A stretch of 32,708 nucleotides of DNA from Bacteroidota bacterium (lineage in GTDB: Bacteria; Bacteroidota; Bacteroidia; CAILMK01; JAAYUY01). Shown piece by piece: positions 25,500 to 32,708 of the stretch. The stretch covers positions 1 through 32,708 of the forward strand of contig JADHTG010000038.1 of assembly GCA_016776505.1 (NCBI GenBank), written 5' to 3'. The notes under the pieces were generated by a model, which was not told where the DNA came from, searched no databases, and saw nothing but the letters and a program-made list of their open reading frames with translations. The position numbers and the translations under genes are program-made. The first letter of the stretch is position 1, and every line of letters begins with the position of its first letter.

Positions 25500-26957
25500 T
25501 TACTTTTTAGGAATAGCTTTAAGTGTTTCCACCAGGAAATTCCAGAATTTATCGACTGTCTCAATATTCACTTTCTCATCAGGGGAATGAGGAAAACGGA
25601 TTGTTGGGCCAAATGAGATCATATCCCAATTTGGATAACCGTTGCCTAATATGCCACATTCCAAACCAGCATGAATGACTTTGACCTCAGGAATTTTCCC
25701 ATACTTTTTATGATACACTTCGCTCATGGTTTTCAAAATAGGAGAGTCCATATTTGGTTTCCATCCCGGGTATTCTCCTTTCAAAGTGACTTTGGCTCCT
25801 GCCAGTTCGAGGAGTGCAGTCATCCGTTGAGATAAATCTATTTTAGCAGAATCGACAGAACTCCTCATAAGGCTCACTATCTCCGCTTTTCCATTATCAA
25901 TATTATAGATGGCCATATTGGTGGAGGTTTCAGGTACGTTTACACCATCACTCATTCGCATCACTCCATGAGGACATGCATAAGCTGCATTCAATACGCG
26001 AGTCTGATCTTCCAACTTCATTACTTTAGAAGGCAATTCAGTTTGGATCAGTTCAAATTTCATATCGGGTTCAACAACTGATAATTCGGCTTTTGCGATA
26101 ATACTATAATTATCAATACTTTTTCTCAGATCTGCAGTTTTCTCTGAAGGAACTACAACAGTTGCAAAAGATTCTCTGGGAATGGCATTTCTTAAACTAC
26201 CACCGGCTAATTTTGCGACTCGTAAACCAAGTTCACGTTGAGCTGTCCAAAGAAAGCGATTCAATACTTTATTAGAATTACCTCTTCCGAGTGGAATATC
26301 GATACCTGAATGTCCGCCTTTCATCCCAGTGACCTTGATGTCAAAGGCTGTGTAGTTGGAAGGAACTATTTCCTCGCTGTAGGTAAAAAGAGCTTCTGCA
26401 TCCATTCCACCAGCACATCCAACATAGAGTTCACCCTCATCTTCAGAATCCATGTTAATCAGAATATCTCCATTGAGAATACCAGGTTCTAAACCAAACG
26501 CACCTGTCATCCCGGTTTCTTCATCAATAGTGAACAAGCCTTCAATTGCGGGATGGATCATATCAGTTGATTCCAGGACAGCCATAGTGGCAGCTACTCC
26601 CATTCCGTTATCTGATCCCAATGTGGTTCCATTTGCTCTAACCCATTCCCCATCAACGATGGTTTCAATAGGATCTTTTTCAAAATCATGCACTTTATCC
26701 GAGTTTTTTTGAGGAACCATATCGAGGTGACCCTGTAATACCACACCCAGTTTGTCTTCCATCCCTGGGGTCGCGGGTTTTTTAATAATCACATTGCCTG
26801 TTTTATCAACTATTGTTTCCAGTCCCAGGTCTTCACCGAATTTTTTAATGAATTCAATGATCCTTTCTTCCTTTTTTGAGGGACGTGGGATTTGTGTAAG
26901 GCTATAAAAATGTTTCCAAAGTTCTTTGGGCTGTAAATTCAAAATTTCATTATTCAT
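25500..26957 (-). CDS. pepD: Aminoacyl-histidine dipeptidase (M20C)
   Basis: The 485-residue product is a PepD-type metallopeptidase: LWKHFYSLTQIPRPSKKEER at the start, VLQGHLDMVPQ with the metal ligand H77 and Asp79, GTTLGSDNGMGVA with the bridging Asp, IDEETGMTGAFGL with the catalytic Glu pair, HAGLECGILGNGYP, and FPHSPDEKVNIETVDKF with the last His ligand. The dimerisation (lid) domain is in the middle, with GGHSGIDIPLGRGN at its start. It cuts Xaa-His dipeptides such as carnosine in the cytoplasm, using two metals (Zn or Co). Located 89 bp after the MFS gene and near urocanase, it likely feeds histidine to degradation, though this link is inference. Confidence 0.95.
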   Translation of the reverse strand: MNNEILNLQPKELWKHFYSLTQIPRPSKKEERIIEFIKKFGEDLGLETIVDKTGNVIIKKPATPGMEDKLGVVLQGHLDMVPQKNSDKVHDFEKDPIETIVDGEWVRANGTTLGSDNGMGVAATMAVLESTDMIHPAIEGLFTIDEETGMTGAFGLEPGILNGDILINMDSEDEGELYVGCAGGMDAEALFTYSEEIVPSNYTAFDIKVTGMKGGHSGIDIPLGRGNSNKVLNRFLWTAQRELGLRVAKLAGGSLRNAIPRESFATVVVPSEKTADLRKSIDNYSIIAKAELSVVEPDMKFELIQTELPSKVMKLEDQTRVLNAAYACPHGVMRMSDGVNVPETSTNMAIYNIDNGKAEIVSLMRSSVDSAKIDLSQRMTALLELAGAKVTLKGEYPGWKPNMDSPILKTMSEVYHKKYGKIPEVKVIHAGLECGILGNGYPNWDMISFGPTIRFPHSPDEKVNIETVDKFWNFLVETLKAIPKK

Positions 26958-26994
26958 TTGCTAGGTTTTAATTGTTAAGAGAGTTTATATAAAC

Positions 26995-27027
26995 AAAATA
27001 CCTGCCCTTATTCAAAGCAGGTATTTT
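26995..27027 (-). terminator. Terminator after the MFS gene
   Basis: An 11-bp perfect stem, 27027-27017 (minus AAAATACCTGC) with 27005-26995 (minus GCAGGTATTTT), has an 11-nt loop. It lies 20 bp past the MFS stop. The four T at the end of the stem and a following GTTTAT serve as a short U run. It should separate the MFS transcript from pepD, at least in part. Confidence 0.7.
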
Positions 27028-27046
27028 AGGTTGTCAATTAACTAAT

Positions 27047-28786
27047 CTATTTTTTTATGTTGGGTAATTCCAGTCCATAACCCTTTCGCTTGTCTTCAGC
27101 TTTTAACCAAAGAGCAATTACCAATGCCAGCAATGTTAATACAACAAATATGGTCCAGGTTTTCGTGTAATTATAATTCAGTTTGATATTGCTTTCTTTG
27201 ATTATTTCTAAACCTTTATCGGTGGCAACTTCTTCCAATTCATTCAACACCGCCAGATCTTTAGCGTCAATTTCATTTATCCGGGACATATCCATGGTAG
27301 ACAGATATTCTTCTACCACCAACTTAATTTCTGTTGAAATCTTTTGCGTAAGCTGATCCTTATCGTATTCGATGACCTCTTCTTTGGGAGATTCTGCAAT
27401 TACTTTGTCCACCAAATCTCCTCCTGAGGATCTTGCCAATATTTTGATGGCATCCCGGTCAATTTCATTTCCTTTTGAATCTTTGACCCCGATAAATGCG
27501 CTATTTTCCAGGGCCGAAGTATAGGCCTCCGCATAAGTGTCAATAATAAGAGTTTTGTCAGGCACAATGGTTGGATTCGTTGAGTTCAAAACCACACCTA
27601 CCAATAATGGAATACCCCAAAGACCAAAATTCTGCACCCAAAAGATCAATGCAAATGCACTGCCTAATTGTTTTTCAGGAATAATTTTGGGAACGGATGG
27701 CCACATGGCTGATGGAACGAGGGAAAATGCAATTCCTAATAGAATCACATTGAAAAATGCAATGACCAGGCTGTTTACAAAGGGTAGCCAGAAAATGCTA
27801 TGAACTATAATTAGTAAAACAGCACCTATAATCATAATAGTGGCTCCTTTCCCCTTTTTGTCATAAATGCTTCCAAAAAATGGTGTAAGCAACATGGTGC
27901 CGAATGGAACCAAACTGGGTAACAATCCGGCCCATTTCACAGAAACGCCAAATTTATTAACCATTAAGTCGGGTCCATATTTATAAAATGGAAAAACCCC
28001 TGAATAAAACAAAACGCAAAGAATAGCAATCAGCCAGAAACCACGGTTCTTTATGATCAGGCCCAGATCAGAAATCTTGAAATCGTCATCAGCCGATTTG
28101 GTATTTTCAAGATGAAGTTGTTTGTCAAGTTTTCTGTCAAGTGTATTGTAATAAAAGAAGCCAAATAAACCAAGAACTAAGAATACAATTACAATTAAGA
28201 TGGTTGTTGGCACATCATATTTGTAAGCTATTTTGGCTCCGAAAGCCAAAGGTGCAAATGATCCTAAACGAGCAATAGCCACTTGCATTCCCATAGCCAA
28301 TGCCATTTCCTTGCCCTTAAACCATTTTGCAACAGACTTTGAAACTGTAATTCCAGCATATTCAACCCCTACTCCAAATAGTGCAAAACCAAAACCCGCC
28401 CAAAAAACCTGGGTCGTAATTTCGAGCTTTAATATGGTCATGGTGTCAACAGTGCTACCAATCATTCCCTTAAAGGCTGCGTATTTAATAAGTCCTCCGG
28501 TTATCATAACCAGAACAGAAGCAATCGTACTGAAGCGTATTCCAAACTTATCCAATAGAATTCCTACTATAATAAGCATGAAAAGAAATACGTTAAATAT
28601 TCCATAAGCGCTGGTGATGAAACCAAAATCAGAGCTGTTTATACCTGATCTTTCGAGAATTGGTTTCAAAGGAGAAATAACCTCTGTAAACATATAGCCA
28701 GCAAACATGGTAAAGGACAGTATAATTAAAGCTGTCCAACGGGCTGACTTAGAGTCCCTAAGTGTTTGTTTGATAATTTCAGTCAT
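27047..28786 (-). CDS. MFS transporter with a large insert before the last helix
   Basis: The 579-residue protein is an MFS carrier. TM1 is in ARWTALIILSFTMFAGYMFT; the family Asp/Gly motif is GILLDKFGIRF after TM2, and the second-half version is GSIYDKKGKGA. It is longer than the usual 400-450 residues, because a charged stretch of about 140 residues (401-541) with predicted helices (DRDAIKILARSSGGDLVDKV, EEYLSTMDMSRINEIDAKDL) lies between TM11 and TM12. With a cytoplasmic N-terminus this loop faces the periplasm. The substrate is not known; its place between urocanase and an Xaa-His dipeptidase suggests peptides, histidine or urocanate. A palindrome at 28879-28895 may control it. Confidence 0.88.
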   Translation of the reverse strand: MTEIIKQTLRDSKSARWTALIILSFTMFAGYMFTEVISPLKPILERSGINSSDFGFITSAYGIFNVFLFMLIIVGILLDKFGIRFSTIASVLVMITGGLIKYAAFKGMIGSTVDTMTILKLEITTQVFWAGFGFALFGVGVEYAGITVSKSVAKWFKGKEMALAMGMQVAIARLGSFAPLAFGAKIAYKYDVPTTILIVIVFLVLGLFGFFYYNTLDRKLDKQLHLENTKSADDDFKISDLGLIIKNRGFWLIAILCVLFYSGVFPFYKYGPDLMVNKFGVSVKWAGLLPSLVPFGTMLLTPFFGSIYDKKGKGATIMIIGAVLLIIVHSIFWLPFVNSLVIAFFNVILLGIAFSLVPSAMWPSVPKIIPEKQLGSAFALIFWVQNFGLWGIPLLVGVVLNSTNPTIVPDKTLIIDTYAEAYTSALENSAFIGVKDSKGNEIDRDAIKILARSSGGDLVDKVIAESPKEEVIEYDKDQLTQKISTEIKLVVEEYLSTMDMSRINEIDAKDLAVLNELEEVATDKGLEIIKESNIKLNYNYTKTWTIFVVLTLLALVIALWLKAEDKRKGYGLELPNIKK

Positions 28787-28878
28787 AAAGCTGTTTTTAG
28801 GATTTGTTCTTAAAAAAAATAAAGCGCTAAATTAAGATTAATAATTGACTCAGTGATTAGAATTGTAAGGAATAATAT

Positions 28879-28895
28879 ATGTAAATACTTTACAT
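28879..28895. promoter_or_regulatory. Perfect palindrome ATGTAAA-TAC-TTTACAT, candidate operator
   Basis: Seven-bp arms with a 3-bp spacer form a 17-bp inverted repeat in the 199-bp gap between hutU and the MFS gene, 93 bp before the MFS start. This size and symmetry fit a dimeric repressor (GntR-, LacI- or TetR-like). No T run follows, so it is not a terminator. No regulator gene is in the window. Confidence 0.45.
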
Positions 28896-28985
28896 TTTAA
28901 TAGTGAACACTCAATTTTGTTCCGAGCGAAATCCATATTTCAATTCTGAATCCTCAATTGTAGAAACAGAATAAGCAGGATTTAA

Positions 28986-30989
28986 TTAGAATAATGAATC
29001 AATTATTTTTTCATCAGCTATATTTGGCAAAGTGACCTTTAGATCGGGATGATTATTCATTGCATGTTTAATGGCAAACAAAGCTCCTTCATTTCTTGCC
29101 CAGCTACGCCTGGAAATACCATTATTCACATCCCAGAAAAGCATATTTTTTAACCTTCGATCAGAATCATTGCTGCCATCCAACAACATCCCAAAACCGC
29201 CATTTATCACCTCTCCCCAACCTACACCTCCGCCATTATGAATAGAAACCCAGCTAGCTCCTCGAAATGAATCTCCGATTACATTCTGAATAGCCATATC
29301 TGCAGTAAATCTAGAACCGTCATGAATGTTTGAGGTTTCCCTAAAAGGAGAATCTGTGCCGGATACATCATGATGATCACGTCCCAATACAATAGGGGCT
29401 GAGATGATTCCAGCTCGTATAGCTTTATTAAAAGCTTCAGCAATTTTTATTCGTCCTTCCCCGTCAGCATATAATATCCTGGCTTGTGAACCTACTACCA
29501 GTTTGTTTTCCTGAGCTCCCTGAATCCATTGAATATTATCTGCCATTTGCTGCTGTATCTCCCTGGCTGAGTTTCTCATTATATTTTTAAGCACTTCGCA
29601 AGCGATGTGATCTGATTTTTCCAGATCCACTGGATCGCCAGACGTACAAACCCAGCGAAAAGGTCCAAATCCAAAATCAAAACACATGGGCCCCATGATA
29701 TCCTGGACATAGGAAGGATATTTAAAGTGAATTCCATCCTCAGCCATCACATCGGCTCCGGCACGGGATGCCTCAAGGAGAAATGCATTCCCATAGTCGA
29801 AGAAATAGGTGCCTTTTGCTGTATGTGTATTGATTGCCCTGGCATGTCGTCTTAAACTTTCCTGCACTTTTTCTTTAAATAAGCCGGGATCTTCAGCCAT
29901 CATTTTGTTAGATTCCTCGAAACTTTTACCGGCAGGATAATAACCTCCATCCCAGGGATTGTGCAGCGAGGTTTGATCTGATCCCAAATCAACGTAAATG
30001 TTTTCTTTATGAAATTTTTCCCAGACATCAACAATGTTCCCATCGTATGCCAAGGAAACTACTTCTTTGCTTGCTTTAGCTTTTTTAACTCTTTCACAAA
30101 GTACGTCCAGGTCTGATATGACTTCATCCACCCAGGCTTGCTTATGGCGCTTCCATGTGGCAGCAGGATTGATTTCAGCAGTAACTGAAATAACACCCGC
30201 AATGTTTCCTGCTTTTGGCTGTGCCCCGCTCATTCCACCCAGTCCTGATGTAACAAACAATTTTCCATTAGTACCTTTATCATCAATTTTGCGACAGCTA
30301 TTTAATACAGTAATGGTTGTTCCATGCACAATCCCCTGTGGACCAATATACATATAGGAACCGGCAGTCATTTGTCCATACTGAGAAACTCCTAAAGCAT
30401 TGAATTTATGCCAGTGCTCCGGTTTGGAGTAATTAGGGACCACCATTCCGTTGGTAACCACCATTCTCGGAGCATCTTTATGAGATGGAAACAGTCCCAT
30501 GGGATGACCAGAATACATAGCCAGTGTTTGTTCATCTGTCATTTCAGCTAAATATTTCATAGTGAGAAGATATTGTGCCCAGTTTTGAAACACAGCTCCA
30601 TTTCCTCCATAAGTAATGAGTTCATTGGGATGCTGGGCAACAGCATGATCCAGGTTGTTTTGAATCATGAGCATAATGGCTGCCGCCTGTTTTGTTTTAG
30701 CAGGATAATCATCAATAGGCCTTGCTTTCATTTCGTATGCAGGGCGGAAACGATGCATGTAAATACGGCCGTAATTTTTCAGCTCCTTGGCAAACTCTTT
30801 GGCCAGCGTTTTATGATGACCGACAGAAAAATAACGCAGGGCATTGCTTACGGCTAGTTTCTTCTCAGTTGTAGTCAAATAATCAGGCCTTTTAGGGGCA
30901 TGACTTACATCATCATCCAGACCTGGATGTTGAGGTAATTTATCAGGTATTCCGCTTAAAATAGCTTGCTGAAACTCGTTCAAATTCAT
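28986..30989 (-). CDS. hutU: Urocanate hydratase, long UROC1-like form
   Basis: The 667-residue product is about 110 residues longer than the common bacterial HutU (about 555), and its sequence resembles the animal UROC1 type. The NAD+ site is FVTSGLGGMSGAQPKAGNIA from about residue 245. The C-terminal half has GRDHHDVSGTDSPFRETSNI, SIHNGGGVGWGEVINGGFGM and LFWDVNNGISRRSWARNEGA. The usual ARICW is ARILY here, as in the long clade (from recollection). It adds water to urocanate to give imidazolone propionate, the second step of histidine breakdown. No hutH, hutI or ftcD gene is in the window. It is divergent from the SUI1 gene; no terminator was found before the MFS gene, so read-through is possible. 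Confidence 0.95.
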   Translation of the reverse strand: MNLNEFQQAILSGIPDKLPQHPGLDDDVSHAPKRPDYLTTTEKKLAVSNALRYFSVGHHKTLAKEFAKELKNYGRIYMHRFRPAYEMKARPIDDYPAKTKQAAAIMLMIQNNLDHAVAQHPNELITYGGNGAVFQNWAQYLLTMKYLAEMTDEQTLAMYSGHPMGLFPSHKDAPRMVVTNGMVVPNYSKPEHWHKFNALGVSQYGQMTAGSYMYIGPQGIVHGTTITVLNSCRKIDDKGTNGKLFVTSGLGGMSGAQPKAGNIAGVISVTAEINPAATWKRHKQAWVDEVISDLDVLCERVKKAKASKEVVSLAYDGNIVDVWEKFHKENIYVDLGSDQTSLHNPWDGGYYPAGKSFEESNKMMAEDPGLFKEKVQESLRRHARAINTHTAKGTYFFDYGNAFLLEASRAGADVMAEDGIHFKYPSYVQDIMGPMCFDFGFGPFRWVCTSGDPVDLEKSDHIACEVLKNIMRNSAREIQQQMADNIQWIQGAQENKLVVGSQARILYADGEGRIKIAEAFNKAIRAGIISAPIVLGRDHHDVSGTDSPFRETSNIHDGSRFTADMAIQNVIGDSFRGASWVSIHNGGGVGWGEVINGGFGMLLDGSNDSDRRLKNMLFWDVNNGISRRSWARNEGALFAIKHAMNNHPDLKVTLPNIADEKIIDSLF

Positions 30990-31081
30990 GTTATTCTATA
31001 TTTATTCCTGCTAATTCTAAAGACGAATTTAAAGAAGCTAATTGAGTTAGAAAAGAAAGCTTTTTGTCATGGATTCTTTAT

Positions 31082-31089
31082 TATTTTTG
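31082..31089 (+). promoter_or_regulatory. Candidate -7 element for the SUI1 gene
   Basis: TATTTTTG matches TAnnTTTG and lies 43 bp before ATG 31133. A TTTG at 31063-31066 stands 15 bp upstream, closer than the 19-21 bp expected. Confidence 0.4.
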
Positions 31090-31132
31090 AGAAGCATTTT
31101 ATTTGTAAAATATTCATCGGATTTTTATTGTC

Positions 31133-31489
31133 ATGAGTAAAAAGAGAAAATTTAAAACTAAATACCAGGGAGGAATCATGTATTCCACTGATCCTGAATT
31201 TGAATATGATGATCTGCAAAATGATGAGGAAGAGACTATTCCGCCGAAACAACAAGATTTGCGGGTTTTATTGGATAGAAAAAAAAGGGGAGGCAAAGTG
31301 GTTAGCCTGGTCACAGGTTTTATCGGCAGGGAGGATGATTTAATTGATCTGGGTAAAATCCTGAAAAACAAATGCGGAAGTGGGGGAAGTGTCAAGGATG
31401 GGGAAATATTGATTCAGGGAGATCATGTGAATAAGGTGATGCAATTGCTGGCGGGAATGGGGTATAGAGTTAAAAAGGCAGGAGGGTGA
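31133..31489 (+). CDS. SUI1/eIF1-like translation factor (YciH type)
   Basis: The 118-residue product has a polar N-terminus (MSKKRKFKTKYQGGIMYSTD, then an acidic stretch), which is usual in this group. The SUI1 domain is at about 42-115: LRVLLDRKKRGGKVVSLVTG, FIGREDDLIDLGKILKNKCG, SGGSVKDGEILIQGDHVNKV and MQLLAGMGYRVKKAG. SUI1 proteins bind the small ribosomal subunit; the bacterial YciH form has been linked to translation fidelity or stress, but its role is not firm. The gene stands alone, divergent from hutU, with the insertion sequence beginning about 45 bp past its stop. Confidence 0.95.
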   Translation: MSKKRKFKTKYQGGIMYSTDPEFEYDDLQNDEEETIPPKQQDLRVLLDRKKRGGKVVSLVTGFIGREDDLIDLGKILKNKCGSGGSVKDGEILIQGDHVNKVMQLLAGMGYRVKKAGG

Positions 31490-31493
31490 AGTA

Positions 31494-31526
31494 ATTTCGG
31501 ATTGTGAATTTTTGATTGCGGATTTA
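31494..31526. repeat. Short imperfect repeat of a GGATT-type unit
   Basis: The stretch holds CGGATTGTGAATTT and then GATTGCGGATTT, two related copies joined by TTT. This kind of low-complexity intergenic repeat is familiar in Bacteroidota. It lies between the SUI1 stop and the left end of the insertion sequence. No function is evident. Confidence 0.35.
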
Positions 31527-31552
31527 ATGGCTAGAGACTGTTCAATAAAGTG

Positions 31553-31581
31553 TGTCAAATTATAGAATATTAAATTTGACA
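31553..31581. repeat. Inverted repeat in the leader of the IS
   Basis: TGTCAAATT (31553-31561) is the reverse complement of AATTTGACA (31573-31581), with an 11-bp spacer. It ends 5 bp before the transposase ATG. It may be part of the terminal repeat region, bind the transposase, or form a hairpin that limits translation from outside transcripts. Confidence 0.6.
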
Positions 31582-31586
31582 TTAAT

Positions 31587-32708
31587 ATGGAAAAGAAAAT
31601 TAACTGGGAGGAATTCAGCAAAGAAGCGGCAGAACTTCTCCGACAAGGCAAACCGCTTACAGGAAACGATGGTATTTTCAGCCCTTTGATAAAGCAAGTT
31701 GTAGAAGCTGCATTAGAAGGTGAGCTTGATAGTCACTTAAAAAAGACTCGGAGTGAAGAAAATAATAGGCGCAATGGCCATACACAAAAAAATCTCAAGA
31801 GCTCTTTGGGGAGCTTTGATATTTTTTCTCCCCGCGATAGAAACAGCAGCTTTGAACCACATACAATAGAGAAGCGCCAAACCATGCTTCCCCGAGATTT
31901 AGAAGACAAGATACTTGGTCTGTATGGGTTAGGAATGAGTTATAGTGATATTCAAGCACATCTATCAGAAATGTATGGTGTAGCCGTTAGTGATGGGACA
32001 ATAAACTCTATTACAGACAGGATTATTCCTGCAATCAGGGAATGGCAAAGCAGGCCACTGGAGAGGCTTTATGCAATAGTTTGGATGGATGCGATCCACT
32101 TTAAGATCAGGGAAGATGGTCGGGTAATCACTAAAGCAGTTTATACGATTTTGGGGGTCAACATGAAAGGGCAAAAAGAGGTCCTTGGGTTATATGTTGG
32201 ACATAATGAAAGTGCATCTTTCTGGCTACAGGTGTTAACAGACCTAAGTGGTCGAGGTGTAGAAGATATCCTAATAGCCAGTATTGATAACCTGAGAGGT
32301 TTTGCCGATGCAATTGAAAGCATATTCCCTAAGACAGAAGTTCAACTTTGTGTAATCCATCAGATAAGGAACAGTTTAAAGTATATTCCCTGGAAGCATT
32401 ATCGTGAATTTATGAAGGATCTCAAGCAGGTTTATCAAGCCAGTTCATTGGAACTTTCAGAGCATAATCTTGATCAACTTGAACAAAAATGGGGAAAGAA
32501 ATACCCAGTAGTTATACAAAGCTGGAGATCAAACTGGACTAGGCTGAGTCAATATTTTAAATATCCAGAACAAATCAGAAAGTTGATTTATACAACAAAT
32601 ACAGTTGAAGGATTCCATCGTATGATCAGAAAAGTAACCAAATCTAAAGGAGCATTTACTTCAGATATGGCTATGTTAAAACTTGTCTATTTGGCTACTA
32701 TTCAGTTC
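31587..32708 (+). CDS. IS256-family transposase, C-terminus missing
   Basis: From ATG 31587 the frame is open for 374 codons to the window edge; about 25-35 residues are probably missing. The start is MEKKINWEEFSKEAAELLRQ, with the RRNGHTQK signature typical of IS256. The DDE residues are visible: first Asp in AIVWMDAIHFKIRE, second in ILIASIDNLRGFADAI, and Glu in YTTNTVEGFHRMIRKVTKSK. The usual DGLxGF around the second Asp is DNLRGF, a variant I recall from other Bacteroidota elements. CVIHQIRNS is the C/D(2)H-type motif. No frameshift or stop is seen in the part present, so the element may be active. Confidence 0.95.
   Translation, partial: MEKKINWEEFSKEAAELLRQGKPLTGNDGIFSPLIKQVVEAALEGELDSHLKKTRSEENNRRNGHTQKNLKSSLGSFDIFSPRDRNSSFEPHTIEKRQTMLPRDLEDKILGLYGLGMSYSDIQAHLSEMYGVAVSDGTINSITDRIIPAIREWQSRPLERLYAIVWMDAIHFKIREDGRVITKAVYTILGVNMKGQKEVLGLYVGHNESASFWLQVLTDLSGRGVEDILIASIDNLRGFADAIESIFPKTEVQLCVIHQIRNSLKYIPWKHYREFMKDLKQVYQASSLELSEHNLDQLEQKWGKKYPVVIQSWRSNWTRLSQYFKYPEQIRKLIYTTNTVEGFHRMIRKVTKSKGAFTSDMAMLKLVYLATIQF

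Larger units (their letters stand above)
31534..32708 (+). mobile_element. IS256-family insertion sequence, left part
   Basis: The element is judged to begin near 31534 (AGAGACTGTTCAATAAAGTG), as the coding region of an IS256-type transposase starts 53 bp further on. It runs off the window, so the right terminal repeat and the target duplication cannot be seen. The left boundary is therefore approximate. It sits downstream of the SUI1 gene and seems to disrupt no gene visible here. Confidence 0.8.

Noticed and set aside
30034..30357. Open frame of 107 codons on the plus strand inside hutU
   Set aside because: Antisense shadow of the NAD-binding part of urocanase; no motif, no promoter.

Overview
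The window is about 32.7 kb of AT-rich, tightly packed chromosomal DNA from a member of the Bacteroidota. Several things point there: start codons usually lack a Shine-Dalgarno sequence, promoters fit the TTTG-N19-21-TAnnTTTG pattern, and the gene content is typical (OmpA with calcium-type repeats, the folP-cdaA pair, a DUF1599 gene followed by a BT_3928-like DoxX/thioredoxin fusion, methylmalonyl-CoA mutase as two subunits, a SUI1 protein, a long UROC1-like urocanase, an IS256-type transposase). No rRNA or tRNA gene and no CRISPR array was seen. The order or family cannot be fixed from this sequence alone.

Layout. 1-767 (minus): recR followed by the start of a family 2 glycosyltransferase. 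768-1044: an AT-rich gap with a cluster of DnaA-box-like sequences. 1045-6174: an OmpA-family protein, a convergent TrmH-type RNA methyltransferase, and mutS. 6175-8537 (minus): an unrecognised secreted protein, cdaA (c-di-AMP synthesis) and folP. 8571-10248 (plus): the DUF1599/DoxX pair, driven by the best promoter match in the window. 10245-11258 (minus): threonine aldolase. 11319-13927 (plus): an MBOAT O-acyltransferase with an AlgX/AlgJ-like partner, a typical O-acetylation pair. 13912-14847 (minus): a radical SAM protein. 15076-16787 (plus): a HAD phosphatase coupled to a methyltransferase. 16788-20828 (minus): both methylmalonyl-CoA mutase subunits (propionate/succinate interconversion). 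21043-23443 (plus): feoA-feoB ferrous iron uptake, divergent from the mutase genes across a shared control region. 23446-24968 (minus): a DUF2461 protein and an EamA transporter. 25017-25111 (minus): a compact non-coding element with a sigma-54-like promoter, a nine-codon mini-ORF and a strong terminator. 25500-30989 (minus): an Xaa-His dipeptidase, an MFS transporter with a large insert, and urocanase, which together suggest use of histidine peptides or urocanate. 31133-31489 (plus): a SUI1/eIF1-like protein. 31534-32708: the left part of an IS256-family insertion sequence that runs off the window.

Most genes are core metabolism or maintenance, and I see no obvious defence system or large novel operon. 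The most interesting signals are non-coding: the element at 25017-25111, the DnaA-box cluster at 935-1021, the repeated palindromes between mutA and feoA, and the palindrome upstream of the MFS gene. Convergent genes meet end to end with almost no spacer at five of six junctions, so their transcripts probably overlap.
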